A program made the translations under genes and the position numbers. The notes below the pieces were generated by a model. That model saw only the letters and a list, made by a program, of their open reading frames with translations, did no database searches and was not told the origin of the DNA. Positions 35,341-42,836 of a stretch of 42,857 nucleotides of DNA are shown here, piece by piece (the first letter of the stretch is position 1; every line of letters begins with the position of its first letter). The DNA is taken from the NCBI RefSeq assembly GCF_008016795.1, contig NZ_SDIK01000019.1, forward strand, positions 1-42,857, written 5' to 3'. The stretch comes from Prevotella brunnea. Its GTDB lineage: Bacteria; Bacteroidota; Bacteroidia; Bacteroidales; Bacteroidaceae.

Positions 35341-35371
35341 TTTGAATACTCTGTGAATTGGTGTACCTTTG
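35341..35371 (+). promoter_or_regulatory. Promoter of the zinc-ribbon/HExxH gene pair
   Basis: TTTG (35341-35344), 19 bp, TACCTTTG (35364-35371): a complete Bacteroidetes promoter, 27 nt before the ATG. Confidence 0.75.
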
Positions 35372-35398
35372 TAGGCAAATAACTTAATTTCAAGAACA

Positions 35399-35923
35399 AT
35401 GAGATGCCCGAATTGCAATACCGAAGTAGACGAAAAAGAACTGCGCTGCCCTCATTGCGGAGCAGAATTGCATCAATTTGATGACGATGAGCCTACCATT
35501 GGCAGGGGAATGGTGATATTTATCATCATCGGAACCATCTTTCTTGTTACATTTGGAGCCTTGTATTATCAAAATCACAAAAACGATCCGGAATATACTC
35601 AGACGGCAATAGAGCCGGATTCCAACCTCGCTGAAAAAAATGTGGTTAAGTTTGATACGGCATTCCGAAACCCGATTAAGAAAGATTCCATGGCAGAAGA
35701 GGAGGCAAAGGAAGCCGAAAAGGTGTTGAACAGTATTCGCGGAAAAGCCGGAAAACGCAAACGGGAAACACCCGAGACCGGTGTCTCGTCTTCTGAAGCC
35801 GAACCTTTAATCGTGCCTTCTCATCCTAACGCCGGAAGTAATGGCGGTAAGCCGGAAGTAACGCCCGGTTCAACGACACCTACAGTTCCCAAACCGCATA
35901 TTGAAAACATTGAAACTGAATGA
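35399..35923 (+). CDS. Zinc-ribbon membrane protein of unknown function
   Basis: A 174-residue protein beginning with a zinc ribbon: C3-P-N-C6 and C17-P-H-C20. One transmembrane helix follows at about 38-60, then a polar, low-complexity C-terminal region (K/E/A-rich 90-125, P/T/S/G-rich 130-174). By topology the ribbon is probably cytoplasmic and the tail periplasmic. Such N-terminal ribbon plus single-helix proteins are common in Bacteroidetes, with no assigned role. Its stop overlaps the start of the HExxH gene (ATGATGA), so the two are coupled. Confidence 0.85.
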   Translation: MRCPNCNTEVDEKELRCPHCGAELHQFDDDEPTIGRGMVIFIIIGTIFLVTFGALYYQNHKNDPEYTQTAIEPDSNLAEKNVVKFDTAFRNPIKKDSMAEEEAKEAEKVLNSIRGKAGKRKRETPETGVSSSEAEPLIVPSHPNAGSNGGKPEVTPGSTTPTVPKPHIENIETE

Positions 35924-36237
35924 TGAAAGTCATTAGAACAAAATGTTTTCCCACGAAGAAGTATGATGCAATCAATATTCTTGGGATACTCTTTGTTCAT
36001 CCGGGGGTAATTCTCACGGAGACTATTTTGAATCATGAAAGCATCCATACTCGCCAAATGTTGGAAATGCTGATATTGCCTTTCTATGTGTGGTACATCG
36101 TGGAATGGCTCATTCGCCTTCCGTTACCCGGAAGAGCATATCAAAATCTATCGTTTGAGCGTGAAGCTTACAACCACATGAGCGATCTCGATTACCTGCA
36201 AACCAGAAAACCTTATGCATGGATAAAATATCTTTAG
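35920..36237 (+). CDS. Small membrane protein with a HExxH zinc motif
   Basis: A 105-residue protein I cannot name. H39-E40-S41-I42-H43 is a canonical HExxH metalloprotease motif in ILNHESIHTRQ. A second acidic site, FEREAYNH (E80, E82), lies 37-39 residues on, where a gluzincin-type third ligand would be expected. A hydrophobic stretch (about 50-66, ILPFYVWYIVEWLI) could be a membrane helix between them. It looks like a minimal single-domain peptidase or its degenerate relative. It is translationally coupled to the zinc-ribbon gene, and its last 4 nt overlap the 3' end of the convergent trmO. Confidence 0.8.
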   Translation: MMKVIRTKCFPTKKYDAINILGILFVHPGVILTETILNHESIHTRQMLEMLILPFYVWYIVEWLIRLPLPGRAYQNLSFEREAYNHMSDLDYLQTRKPYAWIKYL

Positions 36238-36929
36238 TCGGATAAATTTCGTTCCAAAGCAGTAATGTCTGTTACGATACACTTCTTTCCATCAATCCTG
36301 AATTTTACGTCTTTCCCACCAAAGGGCATTCCGTATATTCGCTCAGCGTCGTGTTGATATTTTGGACGCGGGTCTTGTGCTAAAGCTTTTTTCAGTATTT
36401 CCAATTCGTTGACAGTAATATGTGCTTTCAACTCCTCCGGAAAAACAACTTCAAGAGTTTTCCATCCTTTCCTATCCGTAAAACCTCCCTTTGCTTCCGG
36501 GTGACTATCCACATAAGGGAGGTAGGGTTTGATGTCATAGATGGGAGTTCCATCCATAAGGTCGGCACCTCGCACTACTATTTCACAGGTTTTCACTTCC
36601 ACGATCTTTACGGACGACAAGCCTAAGCCGTTGGGACGAAATGGAGACCGGCTGGCAAAGACCCCGATACGTTTGTTTCCGCCCAATCGCGGAGGGCGAA
36701 CGGTAAGGTTGAGGCTTCCTTTCTTATTTTTCGAGCTGTTTGCGGAAAAGCCCCAAATCAGCCATAAGTAATCAAACTCTTCCAATCCGTGTAAGGCTTC
36801 TTCGCGTCTGTACTTTGTTTCAAAGACAATGCTTCCTTGAAGATCGTTTATCAGTCCGCTTTGTCGGGGAATTCCGAATTTTGATGTAAAGGGTGAGCGA
36901 AAATGCGCTATTGGTTCTATTTCTTTCAT
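36234..36929 (-). CDS. trmO: tRNA (t6A37) methyltransferase TrmO / TsaA-like
   Basis: Uses SAM to methylate N6-threonylcarbamoyladenosine at tRNA position 37, giving m6t6A. The N-terminal beta-barrel shows the UPF0066 signature: PIAHFRSPFTSKFGIPRQ (about 5-22), GLEEFDYLWLIWGF, RPPRLGG near 79-85 and FASRSPFRPNGLGLSSV near 92-108. The C-terminal domain has DPRPKYQHD near 197-205. The 231-residue length is normal. Its promoter lies so close to the ATG that the mRNA is probably leaderless. Confidence 0.93.
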   Translation of the reverse strand: MKEIEPIAHFRSPFTSKFGIPRQSGLINDLQGSIVFETKYRREEALHGLEEFDYLWLIWGFSANSSKNKKGSLNLTVRPPRLGGNKRIGVFASRSPFRPNGLGLSSVKIVEVKTCEIVVRGADLMDGTPIYDIKPYLPYVDSHPEAKGGFTDRKGWKTLEVVFPEELKAHITVNELEILKKALAQDPRPKYQHDAERIYGMPFGGKDVKFRIDGKKCIVTDITALERNLSD

Positions 36930-36933
36930 GCGA

Positions 36934-36963
36934 CAAACTTACGGAAAAAGTTGGATATTCAAA
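36934..36963 (-). promoter_or_regulatory. trmO promoter abutting the start codon
   Basis: On the minus strand TTTG (36963-36960), 18 bp, TAAGTTTG (36941-36934), then TCGC and the ATG at 36929. The start site would fall within a few bases of the ATG. Confidence 0.7.
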
Positions 36964-37016
36964 TTCATTGGCAAAGAAAATCGAGGTTTTATGCCATTGA
37001 TTTGCTATTTTTTATT

Positions 37017-37024
37017 TATCTTTG
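37017..37024 (+). promoter_or_regulatory. -7 box of the OPT transporter gene
   Basis: TATCTTTG, 58 nt before the ATG at 37083. The -33 match (ATTG at 36996-36999, 17 bp upstream) is moderate. Confidence 0.5.
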
Positions 37025-37082
37025 CGTCAATTATTCTTTTTTGAGAGACAATCTAACCTGAAAAATTATAATAACACATATT

Positions 37083-39068
37083 ATGGAACTGAAAGAAAAA
37101 CAAAACATTGAACTCCCCGAAAACGCTTTTAGGGAACTGAAAGAAGGCGAGGAGTATGAACCGGTCATGAACCCAAGGAAAGTCTATCCGGAAGTGAGTG
37201 CATGGTCGGTAACATGGGGTGTCCTTATGGCTGTTCTGTTTTCGGCAGCGGCTGCTTACTTAGGTTTGAAGGTGGGGCAGGTTTTTGAGGCGGCAATTCC
37301 CATTGCCATTATCGCCATCGGCTTGTCTTCCGGTACAAAACGCAAAAACGCGTTGGGTGAGAATGTCATTATCCAGAGCATTGGAGCTTGTTCGGGCGCG
37401 GTGGTAGCAGGTGGTATCTTCGTCATGCCTGCTATTTATATGCTTGATTTGCAAGCCGATTTCTTCCAAATATTTATCGCTGCAGCCTTAGGAGGTGTCT
37501 TAGGCATCTTGTTCTTGATACCTTTCCGCAAGTACTTCGTGAAAGACCAACATGGGAAATATCCTTTCCCTGAAGCTACGGCTACCACGCAAGTACTCGT
37601 AAGTGGCGAGAAAGGAGGAAGTCAGGCTAAACCTTTGTTGCTTGCCGGTCTGGTGGGAGGTCTCTACGATTTTGTTGTTGCCACGTTCGGCTGGTGGAAT
37701 GAAACAGTTACAACACGCATGATTGGTTTAGGGGAAACCATTGCCGACAAGGCTAAACTTGTGTTCAAGGTCAATACCGGTGCTGCCGTTCTTGGATTGG
37801 GCTATATCATCGGTCTGAAATACGCTTCCATCATCTGTCTTGGCTCTTTAACCGTTTGGTGGGTAATAGTCCCCGGCATGGCATTGCTCTTTCCCGATAC
37901 GGTGCTCAATCAGTGGGATCCCGGTGTTACCGCAACGGTGGGTAGCATGAGTCCGGAAGAAATCTACCAGACTTATGCTCGTTCCATCGGTATTGGTGGC
38001 ATTGCCATGTCGGGTATCATCGGAATTATCAAGTCATGGAGCATTATAAAGGATGCAGTAGGATTGGCGGCTCGCGAGATGAAAGGAAAAGGAGCCGCTC
38101 AGGAAGAGGCTATTCGTACACAACGTGATATTTCTTTCAAGATTATCGCCATAGGAAGTATCAGTACGCTGATTATCACATTCATTTTCTTCTATTTTGG
38201 AGTGATGGAGTTCAACTTGTTGCATGCCGTTGTGGGAATTGTTCTTGTGGCGGTTATTGCGTTTTTGTTCACCACGGTGGCAGCCAATGCCATTGCCATC
38301 GTGGGGTCAAATCCTGTTTCAGGAATGACGTTGATGACTTTGATTCTTGCCTCTGTCGTTATGGTGGCTGTAGGGTTGAAAGGCAACTCCGGCATGTTGG
38401 CAGCTTTGCTTATGGGTGGCGTGGTTTGTACGGCACTTTCCATGGCAGGTTCTTTCATTACCGACCTTAAAATTGGTTATTGGTTGGGAACAACACCTAA
38501 GAAACAGGAAACATGGAAATTCCTTGGAACCATTATTTCAGCAGCAACGGTTGCCGGCGTAATGATAGTTCTCGATAAGACCTATGGATTTAATTCCGGA
38601 AAATTGGCAGCTCCGCAAGCCAACGCTATGGCTGCAGTGATAAAACCTTTGATGAGTGGTCAAGGCGCACCATGGATATTATATGGAATCGGTGCCCTTC
38701 TTGCATTGACATTAGATCGTTGCAAGGTGCCCGCATTGGCATTCGCTCTGGGTATGTTCATTCCTATCCAACTGAACATTCCTTTGTTCATTGGTGGAGC
38801 TGTCCACTGGTTTGTTACGACACGTTCCAAAGATGAGCAACTCAATAAAATGCGAAGTGAGAAAGGTACGCTTATTGCTTCCGGATTCATTGCCGGTGGG
38901 GCGTTGATGGGTGTAGTTTCTGCACTGTTGAAGTTCTTTGGAATAGATTTCGATTATACGGATTGGTGGCAAAATCATCTTTCCGAATTGCTGTCTCTTG
39001 TGGCTTACATTGCCTTGATAATGTATTTCATTGTCGCTACAAAGACAAAGAAAAGTGTAGCGGAATAA
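37083..39068 (+). CDS. OPT family oligopeptide transporter
   Basis: A 661-residue inner membrane protein with about 14-16 hydrophobic helices. OPT features are the N-terminal SAWSVTWGVLMAVLFSAAAA helix, AYLGLKVGQVFEAAIP, the FPEATATTQVL motif near 162-172, and the AIVGSNPVSGMTLMTL motif near 405-420. Bacterial OPT proteins import oligopeptides with protons; a subgroup carries metal-siderophore complexes. The substrate cannot be told here. The hydrophilic N-terminus (about 1-35) is cytoplasmic. Single gene, own promoter and terminator. Confidence 0.93.
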   Translation: MELKEKQNIELPENAFRELKEGEEYEPVMNPRKVYPEVSAWSVTWGVLMAVLFSAAAAYLGLKVGQVFEAAIPIAIIAIGLSSGTKRKNALGENVIIQSIGACSGAVVAGGIFVMPAIYMLDLQADFFQIFIAAALGGVLGILFLIPFRKYFVKDQHGKYPFPEATATTQVLVSGEKGGSQAKPLLLAGLVGGLYDFVVATFGWWNETVTTRMIGLGETIADKAKLVFKVNTGAAVLGLGYIIGLKYASIICLGSLTVWWVIVPGMALLFPDTVLNQWDPGVTATVGSMSPEEIYQTYARSIGIGGIAMSGIIGIIKSWSIIKDAVGLAAREMKGKGAAQEEAIRTQRDISFKIIAIGSISTLIITFIFFYFGVMEFNLLHAVVGIVLVAVIAFLFTTVAANAIAIVGSNPVSGMTLMTLILASVVMVAVGLKGNSGMLAALLMGGVVCTALSMAGSFITDLKIGYWLGTTPKKQETWKFLGTIISAATVAGVMIVLDKTYGFNSGKLAAPQANAMAAVIKPLMSGQGAPWILYGIGALLALTLDRCKVPALAFALGMFIPIQLNIPLFIGGAVHWFVTTRSKDEQLNKMRSEKGTLIASGFIAGGALMGVVSALLKFFGIDFDYTDWWQNHLSELLSLVAYIALIMYFIVATKTKKSVAE

Positions 39069-39104
39069 TTCATCGAAATTGCTTAATCATCTTATATGTC
39101 AAAT

Positions 39105-39140
39105 GGCGAGCTCTGCTAATGCGGAACTCGCCGTTCTTTT
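39105..39140 (+). terminator. Intrinsic terminator of the OPT gene
   Basis: GGCGAGCTC (39105-39113) pairs with GAACTCGCC (39124-39132), one mismatch, then GTTCTTTT. Confidence 0.75.
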
Positions 39141-39327
39141 AGGGATATTCGATAGTGAAATTCCACAATCGGTCGCCTATATGTTTCAATCTTCTCGAAA
39201 ACAATCTTTTGACACAGCTCTTCCGGATTGAGCCGAGTTTAACAAGCTAAAAATATAAAAACAATATAAAAATAACAATTAAAATGGTTTTTAGTAAAGA
39301 AATGTTATTTATTCCATAAAAAAGTAT

Positions 39328-39335
39328 TATCTTTG
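39328..39335 (+). promoter_or_regulatory. -7 box of the ompA-like gene
   Basis: TATCTTTG, 51 nt before the ATG at 39387. The 300 bp between the OPT and ompA-like genes otherwise hold the OPT terminator and AT-rich DNA. Confidence 0.5.
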
Positions 39336-39386
39336 CAAACAAAGTCTTTTCTTACTAAAGACAAATATTTTAAATAATAGGAATTT

Positions 39387-40469
39387 ATGAAAAAGTTTTT
39401 TATCGCACTCTCGATGCTCGCAATGGGCATCACAGGTATTCAAGCTCAAGTAGCTCTTGAAAAACAGAAAGCATTTGACAACATTTACCTCGGTATTGAG
39501 GGTGGTGTAATGGGACCACTTAACTTCAAGCATTTCGCACCACTCAATCCGTCAGCAGGACTCAAGCTGGGCAAGAACTTCAGCCCGGTATGGGGTGCCA
39601 ACATCGAGGGAGTCGCATGGTTCGGCGATAACCGTTGGGATACCGGCTCAATAGGCTTTGCTGATAGCCACACATTCGTGAAAGCCATCAATCTCGGTCT
39701 GAACGGTACACTCAATCTCACTAACCTCTTTTCTGAATACAAGGCCGACCGCACATTCGAACTCGGCGTTGAAGCCGGTATCGGCTATTACATCTGCTTC
39801 GGCGACGACAACCTCATCCGCACCAACAACGAAGGTGATGACACAGAGCTGACAGCCAAGACAGGTCTTACTTTCGCTTGGAATCTCGGCAGCGACAAGG
39901 CATGGCAGGTTTATGCAGAGCCGGCAGTCATTTGGAATCTGACCCACGGACCCGGCGATGCCATTCAGTTTGGTAAACAGGCAGCACAACTCGGTCTGTT
40001 CTTCGGTGTGAACTACAAGTTCATGACCTCCAACGGTACCCACAACTTCAAGGCTTGGAATGTTGGCGAACTGAACGACGAAATCAACTCTCTTCGTGAG
40101 CAGCTGAACGCTAAGCCAAAAGAAGTCGTAAGAGAAGTCGTAAAAGAAGTTGTCAAGGAAGTTCCCACAACTACCACACAGACAGTCAAGGTTGAAAACT
40201 TGGTATTTGTTACATTCGCACAGGCTAAATACACATTAACAAATGATGCCAAGAATGCTCTCGACAAGATTAAGAAAGGCAGCCGCGTACAGGTTGTCGG
40301 TACTGCATCCCCGGAGGGTAATCCACAGTACAACCAGACATTGTCTGAGAACCGTGCCAAGGCTGTTGCTGACTACCTCACAAATCGTGGTGTCATTGTT
40401 GACGAAGCTACCGGCAAGGGTGTACAGGGCGTAACATCCAACCGTTTGGCAGTTGTTTACGTAAAGTAA
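39387..40469 (+). CDS. OmpA-family outer membrane porin
   Basis: A 360-residue precursor with a signal peptide (cut after IQA). An N-terminal beta-barrel covers about 25-220. A coiled-coil linker follows (DEINSLREQLN) with a repeated VVREVVKEVVKEV segment near 245-256. The C-terminal OmpA domain (about 265-360) binds peptidoglycan; its signature is ASPEGN...LSENRAKAVADYL near 310-330. It anchors the outer membrane and is usually among the most abundant proteins in Prevotella and Porphyromonas. Codon use is strongly biased (CTC/CTG leucine, GGC/GGT glycine), fitting high expression. It has its own promoter and a strong terminator. Confidence 0.95.
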   Translation: MKKFFIALSMLAMGITGIQAQVALEKQKAFDNIYLGIEGGVMGPLNFKHFAPLNPSAGLKLGKNFSPVWGANIEGVAWFGDNRWDTGSIGFADSHTFVKAINLGLNGTLNLTNLFSEYKADRTFELGVEAGIGYYICFGDDNLIRTNNEGDDTELTAKTGLTFAWNLGSDKAWQVYAEPAVIWNLTHGPGDAIQFGKQAAQLGLFFGVNYKFMTSNGTHNFKAWNVGELNDEINSLREQLNAKPKEVVREVVKEVVKEVPTTTTQTVKVENLVFVTFAQAKYTLTNDAKNALDKIKKGSRVQVVGTASPEGNPQYNQTLSENRAKAVADYLTNRGVIVDEATGKGVQGVTSNRLAVVYVK

Positions 40470-40515
40470 ATCTTTCCTGACCAGCCCGCACTAAGGGGGC
40501 AGAAGAGAACAAAAC

Positions 40516-40558
40516 AAGTGGGGATGAGCCAATCCGGTTCATCTCCACTTTTTCTTTT
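40516..40558 (+). terminator. Intrinsic terminator of the ompA-like gene
   Basis: AAGTGGGGATGAGCC (40516-40530) pairs with GGTTCATCTCCACTT (40536-40550), loop AATCC, then TTTCTTTT. A textbook terminator. Confidence 0.9.
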
Positions 40559-40860
40559 CCCGGTAGCGACTGACCCTCTCCGGTTATTAGAGTCCGAAAG
40601 AAAAGTCATATCGGCATCATCGAATTGTAAATCTCGGTAAAATGCCCAATCAATGACTAACAGCCCAGTGGCAGATACACAGTGCGCACAGCGGCACACC
40701 ACCACAGTGAGACGCATTTTTCTCACCATCACCTGTCGTTTTTTTTAGCAAAAAATGCAATAGAGTCCTAAATGTTTTTTCAAAAACTCACGAAACATCG
40801 CATAAATCATAAGACTTGACGTGTTTTCTCTCTAATCCCATATGACATATATCTCCAATT
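40559..40860. other. Non-coding gap after the ompA-like gene
   Basis: No convincing gene. It contains a small GTGAG/CTCAC hairpin near 40711-40731 and a T8 run near 40740, possibly a second terminator. Confidence 0.4.
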
Positions 40861-41112
40861 CGTATTCAGGTGGTGGTAAACAGACGCTTGATAGCGCACA
40901 TTCGACCCGACCGGCAACATGAAATTATATTACAAAAAACCATATTGGGGACACACTTTGTAATCTATTGATAATCAGGATGATATTAATTGCGATTTAA
41001 AAGCTTACCTTTTGCACTCCAATTCATGACCTTTTGTAGTGCAAAAGGTAAGCTTTTACGGAACAAAAGGTAAGCTTTGGATAAACGAATGAAGAATATT
41101 TAGGACATTATT
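40861..41112 (+). repeat. Dispersed hairpin element, long copy (locus 5)
   Basis: Paralogue of 5975-6225. It holds a perfect 20-bp inverted repeat: TAAAAGCTTACCTTTTGCAC (40998-41017) with its complement at 41039-41058, loop 21 nt, and a third unit at 41064-41078. All three units are of the GGTAAGC/GCTTACC type, where locus 1 has GCTTAGC. The element ends 13 bp before the -7 box of the DIP1984-family gene. Confidence 0.88.
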
Positions 41113-41125
41113 GCAAAAAAATGCC

Positions 41126-41133
41126 TATCTTTG
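41126..41133 (+). promoter_or_regulatory. -7 box of the DIP1984-family gene
   Basis: TATCTTTG, predicting a leader of about 200 nt before the ATG at 41339. The leader starts with a hairpin CTCCCA (41143-41148)/TGGGAG (41158-41163). Confidence 0.55.
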
Positions 41134-41338
41134 CAACACCTGCTCCCATGTGCCCTTTGGGAGTATCGCAAAAGAAAGGACGAACAGAAAATCCGTCCGT
41201 CCCCGACCGGAAGACGAAGTGTCGCCGTCAGCACCCAACCAGTTGACCGGCGGACACCGGAAAAACTTTCGACTTAACAACGTCGCATCAGGAAACGGCA
41301 CACATCAACGATACGACACAGAAAAAAACAACCAAGAT

Positions 41339-41794
41339 ATGAAACTGGCAGAAGCATTGTCGATCCGCAAGGATTTGACCAAGAAAATTGAAATCATCAA
41401 GTCGCGTCTGATAAGCAACGTACGGCTGCAGGAAGGTGACGAGCCATCGGAGCAGCCCGCCGAGCTTTTCAAGGAACTCGACAGTTGTTTAGTGCAGCTC
41501 GAATCGCTCATCGCCCGCATCAACAAGACCAACATGCACACCAAAGCCGACGGACGCACACTCACCGAGATGATGGCGGAAAAGGAAGTTCTGACCAAGC
41601 GCATCTCCATAATTGCAGCCGTGTCAGACAAGGCCAACGAGACGCAAGACCGCTACTCACGCTCCGAAATCAAGATGGTGACCACCATCGACGTCAAGGC
41701 ACTCAACAAACAGATGGATAAGCTGTCGGAACGCCTCCGTAAACTCGACATCAGTATACAGGGGCTCAACTTCCTCACTGACCTTGAGGACTAA
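41339..41794 (+). CDS. DIP1984 family protein
   Basis: A 151-residue, highly charged, mostly helical protein. The N-terminal MKLAEALSIRKDLTKKIE, the GDEPSEQP loop near 36-43, and the middle INKTNMHTKADGRTLTEMMAEK (as two motifs) identify the DIP1984/septicolysin-like family. It forms two long helices with coiled-coil character. No biochemical role is established; the septicolysin name comes from distant relatives. The ATG at 41339 is chosen because the reading frame upstream crosses the predicted promoter at 41126-41133 and lacks family similarity. Confidence 0.88.
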   Translation: MKLAEALSIRKDLTKKIEIIKSRLISNVRLQEGDEPSEQPAELFKELDSCLVQLESLIARINKTNMHTKADGRTLTEMMAEKEVLTKRISIIAAVSDKANETQDRYSRSEIKMVTTIDVKALNKQMDKLSERLRKLDISIQGLNFLTDLED

Positions 41795-41808
41795 TCCCAC
41801 CGCTGTTT

Positions 41809-42007
41809 GGAAACCAATTTGGTGTAGCCACTTGCAGAGGGCGAATTGAAAAACAACAATAAGTAGCCGAGGGAGCACGGCAAATCCATTGCGGACTCAC
41901 GGATGATGCTCAGCACGCTATCACGTCTCACACTTCATTGTGCACATTTCACTACCATCAATTGACTCTACAACTGGCGAGGGTCGGGCTGAGGGAAATT
42001 GGTTTCC
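41809..42007. ncRNA. 199-nt foldback, candidate structured RNA or palindromic element
   Basis: GGAAACCAATTT (41809-41820) is the perfect inverse of AAATTGGTTTCC (41996-42007). Pairing continues inward: GCCACTTGCAGAG with CTCTACAACTGGC (11 of 13), AATTGA with TCAATT, GTAG with CTAC, then an 8/8 internal loop and GCAC with GTGC. The result is a long irregular rod with a central bubble, the general shape of 6S RNA. Strand, promoter and terminator are unclear, and I do not recognise a 6S sequence signature. Confidence 0.35.
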
Positions 42008-42281
42008 TACACTCAAACTCGTGGCATCCGCCACCCAACGCTGCAGTCTCCTCGTTCCCGATTGCATCGGGAGAAGTATATATATTAGTGTCATCCGACA
42101 TTTGGAGTGATGAAGTATGGGTGAAACTTAAAAGTCCACGAATACGGTTTTCTAGAAAAGCTTCTCATTAACAATGGGTTTAAGCTTAATGAAATGCATA
42201 TAGAAGTTATAGGCGTTATTTCATCACAAGTTATCACTTTTTGATTATAAATCTCCGTATATAAAGGGTTTATGAATAGGG
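42008..42281. other. Non-coding DNA with small hairpins
   Basis: GTGGC-ATCC-GCCAC (42021-42034) and TCCCGAT-TGC-ATCGGGA (42056-42072) are perfect small hairpins directly after the 199-nt foldback. An AT-rich stretch follows. No gene is seen. Confidence 0.4.
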
Positions 42282-42494
42282 CTAATTGTATAACTTGATG
42301 ATTTTAAAAGTTAAAGAACCATCACTCGAAATCTCGAAAGACCCATAATTCCGGACACTATCAGATATCTTCACGTTCCTCTTTCCATCATATTTGCCGG
42401 CTAATCGCGTAACTACTCTGTAATAATATATTGTTTTCGTCAGGCTATATTTGAAGAATACAAACAGAAACTTGTGCGGGCTGTGCGAGAGTCT
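42282..42494 (-). pseudogene. Possible 3' remnant of a protein gene
   Basis: A 70-codon open frame ends in a TAG at 42284-42282 and is bounded upstream by a TAA (42497-42495), with no ATG. Its translation is protein-like towards the end (YYRVVTRLAGKYDGKRN, then GSFEISSDGSLTFKIIKLYN), with beta-strand alternation. I cannot name a family. It may be the tail of a decayed gene or chance. Confidence 0.25.
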
Positions 42495-42792
42495 TTAATC
42501 TGTGAGAAACGCAATGTGCCAAAATGCGTGTAATCATTTCTTTTTATTGCAGACACTGCATGGAAGACAAACAATCACAACTTAATGCCATTGATACCAT
42601 CCTGCCATTGTAGGAATGTAACATAGTCTTGACCCATTGCTGAGTAGTTATCGGAAACTGCTAATTCCAAATAGAAGTGCAAAATCTCTGTGGGTGCAAT
42701 AACTATGAAAAACACCGCGGAGGTTTGCCTTGCGGCTGGGGGCGCGAAGCCCCCAAAGAGCATTGACGGATAACTTAAGCAATACAAAAAAA

Positions 42793-42817
42793 AGGAGAAA
42801 GACTTTCGTCCCTCTCC
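42793..42817 (+). other. Small hairpin inside an 11-bp inverted repeat
   Basis: GGAGA-AA-GAC pairs with GTC-CC-TCTCC around a TTTC loop. It is enclosed by GCAATACAAAA (42779-42789) and TTTTGTATTGC (42832-42842). Confidence 0.45.
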
Positions 42818-42828
42818 CTGAGATTAAC

Positions 42829-42836
42829 TAATTTTG
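42829..42836 (+). promoter_or_regulatory. -7 box of an outward promoter at the window end
   Basis: TAATTTTG matches TAnnTTTG and lies in the right arm of the 11-bp inverted repeat. It should drive a gene beyond the window. A TTTCG at 42804-42808 is a weak -33 element. Confidence 0.4.

Noticed and set aside
41111..41338. TTG-initiated N-terminal extension of the DIP1984-family protein
   Set aside because: It would include the -7 box at 41126-41133 and lacks family similarity. The ATG at 41339 fits better.
41938..42171. 77-codon plus-strand frame after the DIP1984-family gene
   Set aside because: It overlaps the foldback and two perfect small hairpins, and the translation is rich in W, P, S and H without a pattern.
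42575..42787. 70-codon minus-strand frame near the window end
   Set aside because: It starts at TTG, crosses a GGGGGC-GCGA-AGCCCCC hairpin and matches no family I know. It is kept only as a possible remnant in the findings.
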